38,307 nucleotides of DNA from Rhodovarius crocodyli (GTDB taxonomy: Bacteria; Pseudomonadota; Alphaproteobacteria; Acetobacterales; Acetobacteraceae), in the NCBI GenBank assembly GCA_945901085.1, contig CAMDJV010000033.1:1-38307 (forward strand). Direction: 5' to 3'. The translations under genes were made by a program, and so were the position numbers. Of this stretch, positions 24,174-32,305 are shown one piece after another; within the stretch, counting starts at the first letter, position 1, and each line of letters starts with the position of its first letter. The notes beneath the pieces are model-generated. The model did not search any database, was not told where the DNA came from, and saw only the letters and a list, made by a program, of their open reading frames with translations.

Positions 24174-24931
24174 CGAAACAGCGCACCCTAGACGGCCTGG
24201 ACCTGACGGGATCTGGCACGAAGCGGGTCCAGGCACTGCGCGCCGAAGGGGCCACATCAAAGCGCGGGCGCCCCTTCACCAAGAGCGACATCTATCGGGT
24301 ATTGAGCAACCGCACCTATCTTGGCGAGGCCATGCACAAGGGGAAGTCGCACCCCGGCGAGCAAGCGGCTATTGTGCCGCAGGCCATGTGGGAGGCGGCG
24401 CATGCCCTGCTGAAGATCAGCCCGCGCACACGCGCCAACCACTCCCGCTGCCAAACGCCTTCGTTGCTGCGCGGCTGATCTTCGGCAGCGACGGACGGGC
24501 CATGTCGCCAACCCACGCGCGTGGGCGGCGTGGCTAGCAGTCACGCTATTACGTCAGCCAGTCGGTGCTTGAAGGGCAGCGCCGCGGACGGCCCGCCCAT
24601 CGCGCGCATTTCCGCCGCGGAGATAGAGGGGGCAGTCATCGCCCAAGTCCGAGGGCTACTGCGTCAGCCCGAGGTTGTGCTTGGGGCCTGGCGTGCGGCA
24701 CGGGCATCGGCGCCGGATATGACTGAGGACGAAGCGAGGCTGGCGCTGGAGCGGCTGGATCCGCTTTGGGAGGAGCTATTCCCTGCCGAGCAGGCGCGGA
24801 TCATTCACCTTCTGGTCGACCGGGTGAACATTGGGCCGGGCGGCGCAGACGTGTGGCTGAAGCTGGAGGGGCTGGGCGGTCTGGCGCGGGACCTGGCCAC
24901 GCCGGCCGCAGCGGCAAGGGCGGCTGCGTGA
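24174..24931 (+). pseudogene. Large serine recombinase, C-terminal remnant with frameshifts
   Basis: One frame reads KRGRPFTKSDIYRVLSNRTY, then LGEAMHKGKSHPGEQAAIV to LLRG, with a stop near 24479. A second gives LIFGSDGRAMSPTHARG, a third SRYYVSQSVLEGQ, and the last (to the TGA at 24931) ISAAEIEGAVIAQVRGLLR, WEELFPAEQARIIHLLVDRV and a Gly/Ala tail. Together these are the Recombinase domain, zinc-ribbon region and C-terminus of a resolvase/invertase-type integrase. The catalytic serine domain is absent: the homology starts right where the AT-rich amidotransferase gene ends. Several frameshifts make it non-functional. Confidence 0.82.
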
Positions 24932-25020
24932 CCGCCGCCGCGCAGATGCTGACCGTGCGTGTGCCGCTGGCGGTCAGGAAGCCGCGGGGCGGTCGGAAGC
25001 TTATCCTGACGCCTGGCGGT
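24928..25020 (+). pseudogene. Remnant of the small ORF that follows serine recombinases
   Basis: A GTG start overlapping the recombinase stop (GTGA) opens a frame reading LTVRVPLAVRKPRGGRKLIL, then TPGG, after which the sequence no longer looks coding. From memory, a short ORF with a VRxxxGRKLxxxPDG start often follows such recombinases in this group of bacteria; its function is unknown. Here only about the first 31 codons are recognisable. From about 25021 to 25157 nothing is recognised. Confidence 0.4.
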
Positions 25021-25157
25021 ATGGCGGGCACTCACCAGAGGTGGAACACCCCCACCTTATGCCCAGCGAAAGCGCCGCCCGTGTGTGACCTTGCCGTGAA
25101 ACCCGCTGTTTTTATACGAATTTGTTCCCATCCGCGCAGGGCGCCGCGCCGCTGGCC

Positions 25158-25946
25158 TCAGCGTGGCGAGGAGCCGTGCTGGCTGCGTTGCGAGACGTGC
25201 CAGGGCAGCGCGAGGCGTTCCACCGCCTCCACCATGTAGAACAGCAGCGTGCCGATCACCCCCAGCACAAACAGCGCGGCAAAGACACGCACCGTGTCGA
25301 ATTGCCCCTGCGCGATCAGGATGACATGGCCAAGCCCGGCCGAGCCGCCTACGAATTCGCCAACGATGGCGCCCACCAGAGCGAAGCTGATCGCCACCTT
25401 CATGCCGACGAACAGCGCCGGCAGCGCATTGGGGAAGCGCACCTTCCAGAGGATGCGCCAGCCCGTGGCGCGATGCACGCGCGCCAGCGCCAGCGCATCA
25501 GGGTCCACGGAACGCAGGCCGAGCGCCACATCCGCCACGATCGAGAAGATGGCAAGCATCACCGCGATGGCGATCTTGGGCTCGGCCCCCGTACCCATCC
25601 AGATCACGAAAAGCGGAGCCAGCGCCACCTTGGGCAACGAGTTCATCACCACGAGGATCGTGGTGATCACCCGATCCGCCCAGCGCGAGGCGACGATCGC
25701 CACCGCGAGCGCCACGCCCAGCACGACGGAAAGGCCGAAGCCGGCGAGCGTGGTCCAGAGCGTGAAGCCGGCATGGCGCAGGAAGTAACGCGGCGAGGAC
25801 CACAGCTCGGCCAGGATGGCGCTGGGGGGCGGCAGCAGGATGGGCGCGGGCGTGAAGAACCACACCGCCGCCTCCCAGGCGAGGAGTAGCGCCAGGAGGA
25901 CGGCGAATGTGCCGCCGATGCCCTGTGCGTGGGAGGCCTCCGCCAT
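25158..25946 (-). CDS. ABC transporter permease (nitrate/sulfonate/taurine type)
   Basis: A 262-residue inner-membrane permease of the SsuC/TauC/ThiX group, with about six membrane segments. The cytoplasmic coupling loop, including ALARVHRATGWRILWKVRFP and the family ALPALFVGMKVAISFAL, is in place. The ATG at 25946 is 3 bases after the ATPase stop, so it is the last gene of the hydantoinase-ABC operon. With the ATPase and the binding protein upstream it makes a complete importer. The exact solute is not determinable; the linked hyuA/hyuB genes suggest a hydantoin- or lactam-like compound or a related amide. Confidence 0.92.
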   Translation of the reverse strand: MAEASHAQGIGGTFAVLLALLLAWEAAVWFFTPAPILLPPPSAILAELWSSPRYFLRHAGFTLWTTLAGFGLSVVLGVALAVAIVASRWADRVITTILVVMNSLPKVALAPLFVIWMGTGAEPKIAIAVMLAIFSIVADVALGLRSVDPDALALARVHRATGWRILWKVRFPNALPALFVGMKVAISFALVGAIVGEFVGGSAGLGHVILIAQGQFDTVRVFAALFVLGVIGTLLFYMVEAVERLALPWHVSQRSQHGSSPR

Positions 25947-25949
25947 CGC

Positions 25950-26723
25950 CTATTCCTTCACGATGCCGAGGCGCGAGAAGAGCCCGCGGATCGCCGCCAC
26001 ATGCCGCGCAAATTCCGGTGACTCCCGAATCGCTAGCGGGCGGGGGCGCGGCAGGTCGATCTCAAAGACCTCCACCACGCGCCCGGGTCCGGTGGACATG
26101 ACGGCCACCCTGTCGGAGAGATACACCGCCTCCGCGATGGAATGCGTGACGAAGACCACGGTGCGGGCACCATCCTGCTGGATGCGCGAGAGCTCCAGGT
26201 TCAGGTCGTCGCGTGTCATCGCGTCCAGCGCGCCGAAGGGTTCGTCCATCAGCAGGATCTCGGGCTCGCAGAGCAGCGCGCGGCAGATGGCGGCGCGCTG
26301 GCGCATGCCGCCGGACAGCTCCCACGGGTGACGGTTGGCGAAGGCGCCCAGGCCGAAGCGATCCAGCAGTGCCATGGCGCGCGCCTCATGCGCGCGCTTC
26401 GGCAGGCCCTGGAACTCGGCGGCCAGCAGCACATTGTCCCGGATGCTGCGCCAGTCGAGCAGCACGTCGCGCTGGAACACCATTCCCATGCGCTCGGGCG
26501 GGCGGTCGATGGGCGCGCCGCGCAGCGTGATGGAGCCGGATGTCAACGGGTCCAGCCCTGCGATGGCGCGCAGCAAGGTGCTCTTCCCGCAGCCCGAGGG
26601 GCCGAGGAGCGAGAGGAACTCGCCCTCGCGCACCTCAAGGCCGACATCGGCGAGGGCCGTGACCGGGCCGCGCGCGGAGGCGTAGGTCTTGCCCCCGCCC
26701 GTGACCTCGATGCACAGCCCCAT
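25950..26723 (-). CDS. ABC transporter ATP-binding protein (nitrate/sulfonate/taurine type)
   Basis: A 257-residue ABC ATPase with all motifs: Walker A GPSGCGKST (41-49), Q-loop Gln84, signature LSGGMRQR (136-143), Walker B ILLMDEP (156-162), D-loop GALD and switch His195 (VFVTHSIAEA). It is closest in style to SsuB/TauB. Its start shares one base with the stop of the binding-protein gene (TGATG), and the permease follows after 3 bases. It energises import of the solute captured by the NMT1-type receptor. Confidence 0.95.
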   Translation of the reverse strand: MGLCIEVTGGGKTYASARGPVTALADVGLEVREGEFLSLLGPSGCGKSTLLRAIAGLDPLTSGSITLRGAPIDRPPERMGMVFQRDVLLDWRSIRDNVLLAAEFQGLPKRAHEARAMALLDRFGLGAFANRHPWELSGGMRQRAAICRALLCEPEILLMDEPFGALDAMTRDDLNLELSRIQQDGARTVVFVTHSIAEAVYLSDRVAVMSTGPGRVVEVFEIDLPRPRPLAIRESPEFARHVAAIRGLFSRLGIVKE

Positions 26724-27718
26724 CAGCCGATCAGGTCATTGGTGAAGTAGTTCGAGGCCTGCCAGCCGGCCCGGATGGCGGCCGCCGCTTCCAGTGAGTG
26801 CAGCGAGGCCATCCAGTCGGCCTCGGCTTGCCAGCCGATCGGCTGCCCAGCACTGGCCGGCGTGTCGAAGAATTCGAGGGTCAGGCGGATCTGCTCGCGG
26901 GTGACCGTGCGATCGAGGCGGGCATCGGGGCGCTGGCGCAGCATGGCCTCCACGCCGTCATCGGGGTTGGTGCGAAGATGCGCCCAGGCGCGCTGCTGTG
27001 TCTCGACCAGCCGGCGCAGCGCGGGCCCGCGCGTGCGGATGGTCGCCTCGGTGGCGATGAGGCCGTAGCTCGGGAAACTGATGCCGGCATTTTCGGCCAG
27101 GATGGAGCGGCTCGGGCGCGCGCGCTCGGCGACGGGAATGGCCGAGGGGGTGGTGGACATCAGGCCGTCCGCGCGCTTCGCCGTGTAGGTGCCCCAGAGG
27201 GCGGAGGGGTCCACGAACATCACGTTCACGCTGCTGCGGTCCAGGCCGCCGGCGCGCAGGAACGCGTCAATGAACGGCGCCCAGGGGCTGGCCGCGAAGA
27301 CGACCAGGCTGCGCCCGCGGAAATCCTGCACGCGCTGGATCAGGCTGTCGCGATCCACCAGCACCGCGAGATCGGTGCGGCGGCCGAAGCCGGCGAAGGC
27401 GCGCACCGTGGCACCCTGCTCGCGTGCCTGGGCGATGAGGCCGACCTGTATCTGCCCCACATCGGCCTGGCCTGCATTGACCAGTTGCAGCGTGTTGCCG
27501 CTGCCGCGCCCATCCTGCACATCCACCGTCAGGCCAGCCTCGCGGAACCATCCGCGCGTCTCCGCCAGGTGCATAGCCGCCTGGACGCCCCAGGGCGAGA
27601 AATCGAGCCTGACGGTGAGGCGTTCCCCCTGCGCGCGGGCCAGGCCCGGCATGGCGAGGGCGCCGGCGCCGGCGCCGATCAGCGCACCGCGTCGCGAAAG
27701 CTGGAAATCCCTAATCAT
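26723..27718 (-). CDS. ABC transporter substrate-binding protein (NMT1/SsuA-like)
   Basis: A 331-residue periplasmic binding protein. Residues 1-30 are a Tat-like signal: LSRRGALIGAGAGALAMPG, then ARAQG. The mature protein has LDFSPWGVQAAMHLAETRGWF, GSGNTLQLVNAGQADVG and the C-terminal lobe typical of thiamine-precursor/sulfonate receptors (NMT1/THI5-like). The ATG at 27718 overlaps the hydantoinase B stop by four bases; the longer open frame is hyuB shadow. It supplies the ABC importer encoded by the next two genes, and the link to hyuB suggests the ligand is the hyuAB substrate or its precursor. Confidence 0.92.
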   Translation of the reverse strand: MIRDFQLSRRGALIGAGAGALAMPGLARAQGERLTVRLDFSPWGVQAAMHLAETRGWFREAGLTVDVQDGRGSGNTLQLVNAGQADVGQIQVGLIAQAREQGATVRAFAGFGRRTDLAVLVDRDSLIQRVQDFRGRSLVVFAASPWAPFIDAFLRAGGLDRSSVNVMFVDPSALWGTYTAKRADGLMSTTPSAIPVAERARPSRSILAENAGISFPSYGLIATEATIRTRGPALRRLVETQQRAWAHLRTNPDDGVEAMLRQRPDARLDRTVTREQIRLTLEFFDTPASAGQPIGWQAEADWMASLHSLEAAAAIRAGWQASNYFTNDLIG

Positions 27719-29439
27719 GCCTGTTCTCCCTGCTGTTGGCCGCGCAACCTTGCGGTCTCGATACTGTTCAACGCGCCGCCCTCGATTACCACGCCGTAGC
27801 GGCGCCGTGCGGCCTCCACGCTCACCTTGCCGTTCCAGACATCCTGCGCCACCGCCTCGGGGTCGCGCGCCTGGGCCGGGCCGTGGCCACCGCCGCCCGC
27901 CTGGTGATGGGTGAGGAGTTGGCCGCGCTGCATGCGCATCGTCACCTTGCCGGGAATGGCCTCGCGCGCATTGCCCTCGCCCAGCCAATTGCCCGCGACC
28001 CCGCCGGGCTGTCCGCCCTCGAGGCCATAGGGCGAGAAGCGCAGCCGGTCGGCCCGCAACTGCAACACCGCATCCTCCGCCAACAGCCGATAGCTGCGCG
28101 AGAGGCCCATGCCGCCGCGGAAGCGCCCGGGCCCGCCGCTGTCGGGCACCAGCGCATATTCCTCGATACGAACGGGGTGCTGCCGCTCCAGCACCTCGAC
28201 CGGCGTGTTGGAGAGATTCTGTGAGGGGTTGGTGATGGCCTCGATGCCGTCCTGGTCGGGGCGGCCGCCCCAGCAGCCGCTGATCATGTCCACGATGATG
28301 AAGGGCCGGTTATCCGGGTGGCGGCCGCCCAGACAGACCACGGTGTTCCCGCCCTCGCCTGCGGCAGGAATGATGTCGGGCACGATCTGCGCAAGCGCCC
28401 CGAACATCGTGTCCATCACGCGATAGCCGGTCAGAGCCCGCGCCGCGACCGGCGCGGGGGAGATGGGATTGAGGACGCAGCCTTCGGGCGCCATTACCTC
28501 GATACAGCGGAACACGCCCGCATTGTTCGGGATGTCGCCCCGCAGGGCGCAACGAACTGACAGAAAACTGTTGGACTTCGTGAAGGAGAGGGTGGAGTTG
28601 ATGGCAGCGCGCACCTGCGGCGAGGAGCCGGCCCAATCCACCTTCAGCGTGCCATCGCCCACCACCGTGATGGCCACGCTGAGCGGTACGGGCTCGTCGG
28701 AGAGGCCGTCGCTGTCGATATGGTCGGTGAAGCTATAGGTGCCCGGCTTCCAGGTCGCGATCTCGGCGCGCGCCATGCGCTCGGCATAATCGAGCAGCCC
28801 CGCCAGATGCCCTCGCATGCCGTCAGCGCCGTAACGGCGCACCAGCGCGCCCAATTCGCGCGCACCCACCTGGCAGGCCGCGTATTGCGCGCGCAAATCG
28901 CCCAGCACGATCTCGGGCACGCGGACGTTGAGCGCGATCATCGCCGACAGCGTCTCGTCCATCCGGCCCGCGTGGTAGAGCTTGAGCGGCGGGATGCGCA
29001 GGCCTTCCTGATAGATCTCTGTGCTATCGGCGGCGTTGGAGCCGGGCACGCGGCCGCCCATGTCTGTGTGGTGGCAGATCACCACCGTCCAGGCGAGCAA
29101 CTCGCCTGCTTCGAAGACCGGGTAGAACATGAAGATGTCGGGCAGGTGCATGCCGCCCGAATAGGGGTCGTTCATCACCACCGCGTCGCCCGGCGCCAGC
29201 TGGCCGCCCCAGCGCGCCTGCACGGCCGCCATCGCCTCGGGGATGGCGCCCAGGTGCTGTGCGATGGTCTTGGCCTGGGCCACCATCTCACCCTTCGCGT
29301 CGCAGATCGCGGCGCTGTAGTCCATCACGTCCTTCACGATCTCGGAACGCGCGGTCCGGATGACGGTGTAGGCCACCTCATCCACGATCGCGTCCATCGC
29401 GTTCTTGATGACGGCGAAGGTGATCGGATCCTCAGGCAT
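27715..29439 (-). CDS. hyuB: Hydantoinase B/oxoprolinase family protein
   Basis: A 574-residue HyuB-type subunit. Family blocks visible: ITFAVIKNAMDAIVDEVAYT at the start, DPYSGGMHLPD, VVICHHTDMGGRVPGSNAAD, QVRAAINSTLSF, NNAGVFRCIEV and PGRFRGGMGLSRSY. It works with HyuA in ATP-dependent ring opening of hydantoins, 5-oxoproline or related lactams. The 8-base overlap with hyuA shows translational coupling. The C-terminal tail AVAQDVWNGKVSVEAARRRY is the short end domain seen in many of these proteins. The real substrate is uncertain, since this family covers N-methylhydantoin, caprolactam, acetone/acetophenone carboxylation and others. Confidence 0.9.
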   Translation of the reverse strand: MPEDPITFAVIKNAMDAIVDEVAYTVIRTARSEIVKDVMDYSAAICDAKGEMVAQAKTIAQHLGAIPEAMAAVQARWGGQLAPGDAVVMNDPYSGGMHLPDIFMFYPVFEAGELLAWTVVICHHTDMGGRVPGSNAADSTEIYQEGLRIPPLKLYHAGRMDETLSAMIALNVRVPEIVLGDLRAQYAACQVGARELGALVRRYGADGMRGHLAGLLDYAERMARAEIATWKPGTYSFTDHIDSDGLSDEPVPLSVAITVVGDGTLKVDWAGSSPQVRAAINSTLSFTKSNSFLSVRCALRGDIPNNAGVFRCIEVMAPEGCVLNPISPAPVAARALTGYRVMDTMFGALAQIVPDIIPAAGEGGNTVVCLGGRHPDNRPFIIVDMISGCWGGRPDQDGIEAITNPSQNLSNTPVEVLERQHPVRIEEYALVPDSGGPGRFRGGMGLSRSYRLLAEDAVLQLRADRLRFSPYGLEGGQPGGVAGNWLGEGNAREAIPGKVTMRMQRGQLLTHHQAGGGGHGPAQARDPEAVAQDVWNGKVSVEAARRRYGVVIEGGALNSIETARLRGQQQGEQA

Positions 29440-31516
29440 GGGCAGCCTCCATGTCGATGACCGCAGTGCCGGAGCCGGCGGCCCGTGCCGTGCAGCCGGG
29501 CGGGACGATGATCGTCGTGTCGTAGCTTTCCAGGATCGCCGGGCCCTGCACAGGGCCGTTGGCGAGGGCGGCGCGGGGCAGGAGGCGTGTCGGCACCGGC
29601 GCGTCCCCGCGCCCGAAGGAGACCAGACGCTCGCCCACGGCGCCGGCCAGGGCCCGCGCATCGAGGGAGAGCGAGGGGAAGTCGATGCGGCCATCCGCCC
29701 TTCCAATGGCGGAGAGACGGAGATTCACGAGCTCGACCGCTTCGCCCGCCGAGATGTAGCCGAAGGTCTCGCCATAGAGGCGCTCGAACCCTGCATGCAG
29801 CGCGTGCACCGCGAAGTCGGTCAGCGGCACCGTCAATTGCGAAGATTGGCCCGCGTAGCGGAGATCCGCGGCGAAGCGCAGCTCTACCGTTTCCGCCCCA
29901 TAGCCCTCATGGGCGAGGGCCGCGTGGCCGCCCTGCGCCAGGCCTTGCCGCGCGGCCTCGAGCTGTGCGGCCGTCACCTGTGCGAGCGGCATGAGCAGCG
30001 GATGCACGAATTCGTGCACGGCCTCCGCCGCCAGCATGCCGGCGGCGGAGAAGACGCCGGCCACGGGACTGATCAGCACGCGCCGGATGCCCAGCAGGCG
30101 CGCCACATCCACGGCATGCAGCGGGCCCCCGCCACCGAAGGCCATGAGGGCCAGGTCCCGCGGGTCCTTGCCGCGCTCCACCGTCACGGCGCGGATGGCG
30201 CGGGCCATGTTGACGTTGGCGATCTGGCGGATGCCATGCGCCGCCTCCTCGACCGTGAGCTTCAGCGGGCCGGCGATGCGTGTGGCGATGGCGGTGCGCG
30301 ACAGCGCCGCATCCACACGGAGCGAGCCGCCGGCGAGGGCGGCGGGATTGAGATAACCCAGCACCATGTTGGCATCGGTGACGGTGGGCTCGGCATTGCC
30401 GCGCCCATAGCAGGCCGGGCCCGGATCGCCGCCCGCGCTCTGCGGGCCGACAATGAGGAGGCCGCCCGCATCAATGCGCGCGATGGAACCGCCGCCCGAT
30501 CCGACTTCGGCGATGTCGATCGCCGGCACCTTCAACATGTAGCCGGCCCCCTTCACGAAACGGGAGGGCGTGCTGATGCCGTCGCGGAATTCATATTCCG
30601 TGACCAGCGAGGGCTGCCCGCCCTCGATGATCGCGGCCTTGGCCGTGGTGCCGCCCATGTCGAAGACGATGAGGTCCGGCGCGCCGATGCCCGCGCCAAG
30701 CCGGGCGGCGCCCGCAACGCCACCGGCGGGCCCGGATCCAACGGCGAAGACCGGCCTCTCGCGCGCCGCATCCAGGCCGATCATTCCGCCGTTGGACGCC
30801 ATGACCTGCACCGGGGCGGTGATGCCTATGGCCGCGAGGCGCGCCTGCAATCGCGAGAGATAGCCGCGCATGGCGGGCAGCAGATAGGCGTTCACGACCG
30901 CCGTACTGGTGCGCTCATATTCCTTGATTTCGGGCAGGACCTCGTAGGAGGCGGTGACGAGGAGTTGTGGCGCCGCCGCGCGCAGAAGGGTGGCGGCCTG
31001 CCGCTCATGCGCGGCATGGGCGTAGGAATTGATGAAGCAGATCGCCACCGCCTCGACGCCTTCGGCGACGAAGAAGGCGGCAGCGTCCCGCACGCTCTGT
31101 CCGTCCAGCGGCGTCACGATGCTGCCATCGGCCGCGATGCGCTCACGCGCCTCCAGCCGCCAGCGTCGGGGCACCAGTGGCTCGGGCTTGCGCCAGGCCA
31201 TATCGAACATGCCGGGCGTACGGATGCGACCTATTTCCAGCACGTCGCGAAAGCCCTGCGTTGTCAGCAATCCCGTGCGGGCGCCGGTCTTTTGCAGGAT
31301 GGTGTTGGACGCGACGGTGGTGCCATGCACGATTTCCGTCACCTGGCGCGCATCCAGCCCTGCCTCGGCGATCACCGCGGCAATGCCGGCCGCCACGCCC
31401 TCGCCGGGATCCTGCGGCGTGGTGGTCGTCTTGTTGACGACGATCCGGCCACCCGGAAGGGCCAGCACGACATCCGTGAACGTGCCGCCGACATCCACGC
31501 CGATGCGTGCCTGCAT
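29432..31516 (-). CDS. hyuA: Hydantoinase/oxoprolinase A family protein (ATP-binding subunit)
   Basis: A 694-residue HyuA-type protein of the actin-like ATPase fold. IGVDVGGTFTDVV (5-17) is phosphate loop 1, IVHGTTVASNTILQ follows, and IVFDMGGTTAK (283-293) is phosphate loop 2. GGDPGPACYGRG and MAFGGGGPLHA are also family signatures. It phosphorylates or activates the cyclic substrate for hydrolysis with HyuB. The ATG at 31516 follows AGGAG; the extension to 31600 crosses the operator dyad and was rejected. It is the first gene of the minus-strand operon hyuA-hyuB-binding protein-ATPase-permease and diverges from a tetR gene with a clear operator-like palindrome between them. Confidence 0.93.
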   Translation of the reverse strand: MQARIGVDVGGTFTDVVLALPGGRIVVNKTTTTPQDPGEGVAAGIAAVIAEAGLDARQVTEIVHGTTVASNTILQKTGARTGLLTTQGFRDVLEIGRIRTPGMFDMAWRKPEPLVPRRWRLEARERIAADGSIVTPLDGQSVRDAAAFFVAEGVEAVAICFINSYAHAAHERQAATLLRAAAPQLLVTASYEVLPEIKEYERTSTAVVNAYLLPAMRGYLSRLQARLAAIGITAPVQVMASNGGMIGLDAARERPVFAVGSGPAGGVAGAARLGAGIGAPDLIVFDMGGTTAKAAIIEGGQPSLVTEYEFRDGISTPSRFVKGAGYMLKVPAIDIAEVGSGGGSIARIDAGGLLIVGPQSAGGDPGPACYGRGNAEPTVTDANMVLGYLNPAALAGGSLRVDAALSRTAIATRIAGPLKLTVEEAAHGIRQIANVNMARAIRAVTVERGKDPRDLALMAFGGGGPLHAVDVARLLGIRRVLISPVAGVFSAAGMLAAEAVHEFVHPLLMPLAQVTAAQLEAARQGLAQGGHAALAHEGYGAETVELRFAADLRYAGQSSQLTVPLTDFAVHALHAGFERLYGETFGYISAGEAVELVNLRLSAIGRADGRIDFPSLSLDARALAGAVGERLVSFGRGDAPVPTRLLPRAALANGPVQGPAILESYDTTIIVPPGCTARAAGSGTAVIDMEAAHA

Positions 31517-31553
31517 ACTGGGCGAACTCCTGTGTGGAAGATCTGCATTTTTG

Positions 31554-31569
31554 TTGACCGTATGGTCAA
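31554..31569. promoter_or_regulatory. Putative TetR operator between hyuA and tetR
   Basis: TTGACC-4 bases-GGTCAA (centre GTAT) is a 14-of-16 symmetric dyad in the 64-base gap between the divergent starts of hyuA (31516) and tetR (31581), 11 bases before the tetR ATG. Its location suits control of both operons by the TetR protein encoded at 31581. Confidence 0.7.
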
Positions 31570-31580
31570 TAGTGGAAATC

Positions 31581-32249
31581 ATGATCCGGGTCATGGTCAT
31601 CCGTCAACGACGAAAACGCGGCACACGCGATGCCGAGGGCGCGAAGGCCGCCATTCTGGCCGCTGCCGTGCGGGAATTCACCGACAAGGGCCTGGCGGGC
31701 GCACGCATGGATGAGATTGCGCGTGGGGCCGGTGTGGCCAAGGGGCTTGTCTTCCATCATTTCGGCTCGAAGGAGGGGCTTTGGATTGCCGCGCTTGAGC
31801 ATGCCTATGCTCTGCTGCGCGCCGGCCAGGACGAGACGGCGCTGGATGTGCTGGGCCCGGTGGAAGGGATGCGGCGCCTCGCGCATGGCACCTTCCGTCT
31901 GTTCCGCGCGCATCCGGAAATCGTGGCGCTGATGAATGAGGAGAACCTGCACCGCGCGCGTCACCTGCGCGCCGCCAAGGCCATTCCGCTGCTCTACAAT
32001 CCGCTGTTTGCCACAATTGAACGCTTGCTGGCCGCCGGGCGGGCGCAGAATTTGTTCCGCGAGGATGTTGATGTGACCGCGCTCTACGTCGCGATGTCGG
32101 GCCTGGGCTATTTCTATTGCGCCAATCGCTGGACGCTCTCGGCGGCCTTCGCCGGCGATTTGTTCCGGCCAGAGCGCATCGCGACCTATGAGGACGTGTT
32201 GGGCGAGATGGTTGTCGCCTATCTCCGCAAGCCTGCCGGTTCCTTATGA
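31581..32249 (+). CDS. TetR/AcrR family transcriptional regulator
   Basis: A 222-residue TetR protein: helix-turn-helix at about 22-70, with AAVREFTDKGLAGARMDEIA and GVAKGLVFHHFGSKEGL (recognition helix AKGLVFHHF). The C-terminal domain is of normal length and divergent. The ATG at 31581 (MIRVMVIRQRRKRG) is chosen over 31593 because GGAA precedes it; both are possible. Much longer open frames that continue upstream are antisense to hyuA. The stop overlaps an in-frame ATG of the next frame by ATGA. With the dyad just upstream it is likely autoregulatory and controls hyuA-hyuB-ABC. Confidence 0.88.
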   Translation: MIRVMVIRQRRKRGTRDAEGAKAAILAAAVREFTDKGLAGARMDEIARGAGVAKGLVFHHFGSKEGLWIAALEHAYALLRAGQDETALDVLGPVEGMRRLAHGTFRLFRAHPEIVALMNEENLHRARHLRAAKAIPLLYNPLFATIERLLAAGRAQNLFREDVDVTALYVAMSGLGYFYCANRWTLSAAFAGDLFRPERIATYEDVLGEMVVAYLRKPAGSL

Positions 32250-32272
32250 AGGAGCCTGCGCTGAAGCGGCTT

Positions 32273-32298
32273 GCATTGAATACAGTGTTGCATAATAC
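32273..32298 (+). promoter_or_regulatory. Putative promoter for the GntR-led operon
   Basis: A good sigma-70-type pair: TTGCAT (-35, beginning about 32271-32273) and TAATAC (-10, 32293-32298), about 16 bases apart, embedded in an AT-rich stretch with codons rare in this genome. The expected start site is at about 32305, next to the ATG at 32306, which would give a leaderless message. Confidence 0.5.
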
Positions 32299-32305
32299 TT
32301 CACTG

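Noticed and set aside
26835-26842. CCGATCGG inside the NMT1-type receptor gene
   Set aside because: Coding sequence (QPIGW region) with GCCGATCGGC context, lacking the ACC/GGT flanks of the intergenic palindromes.
29405-31714. Long plus-strand open frame opposite hyuA
   Set aside because: Shadow of hyuA; composition is not protein-like and it runs through the operator region and into the start of tetR in another frame.
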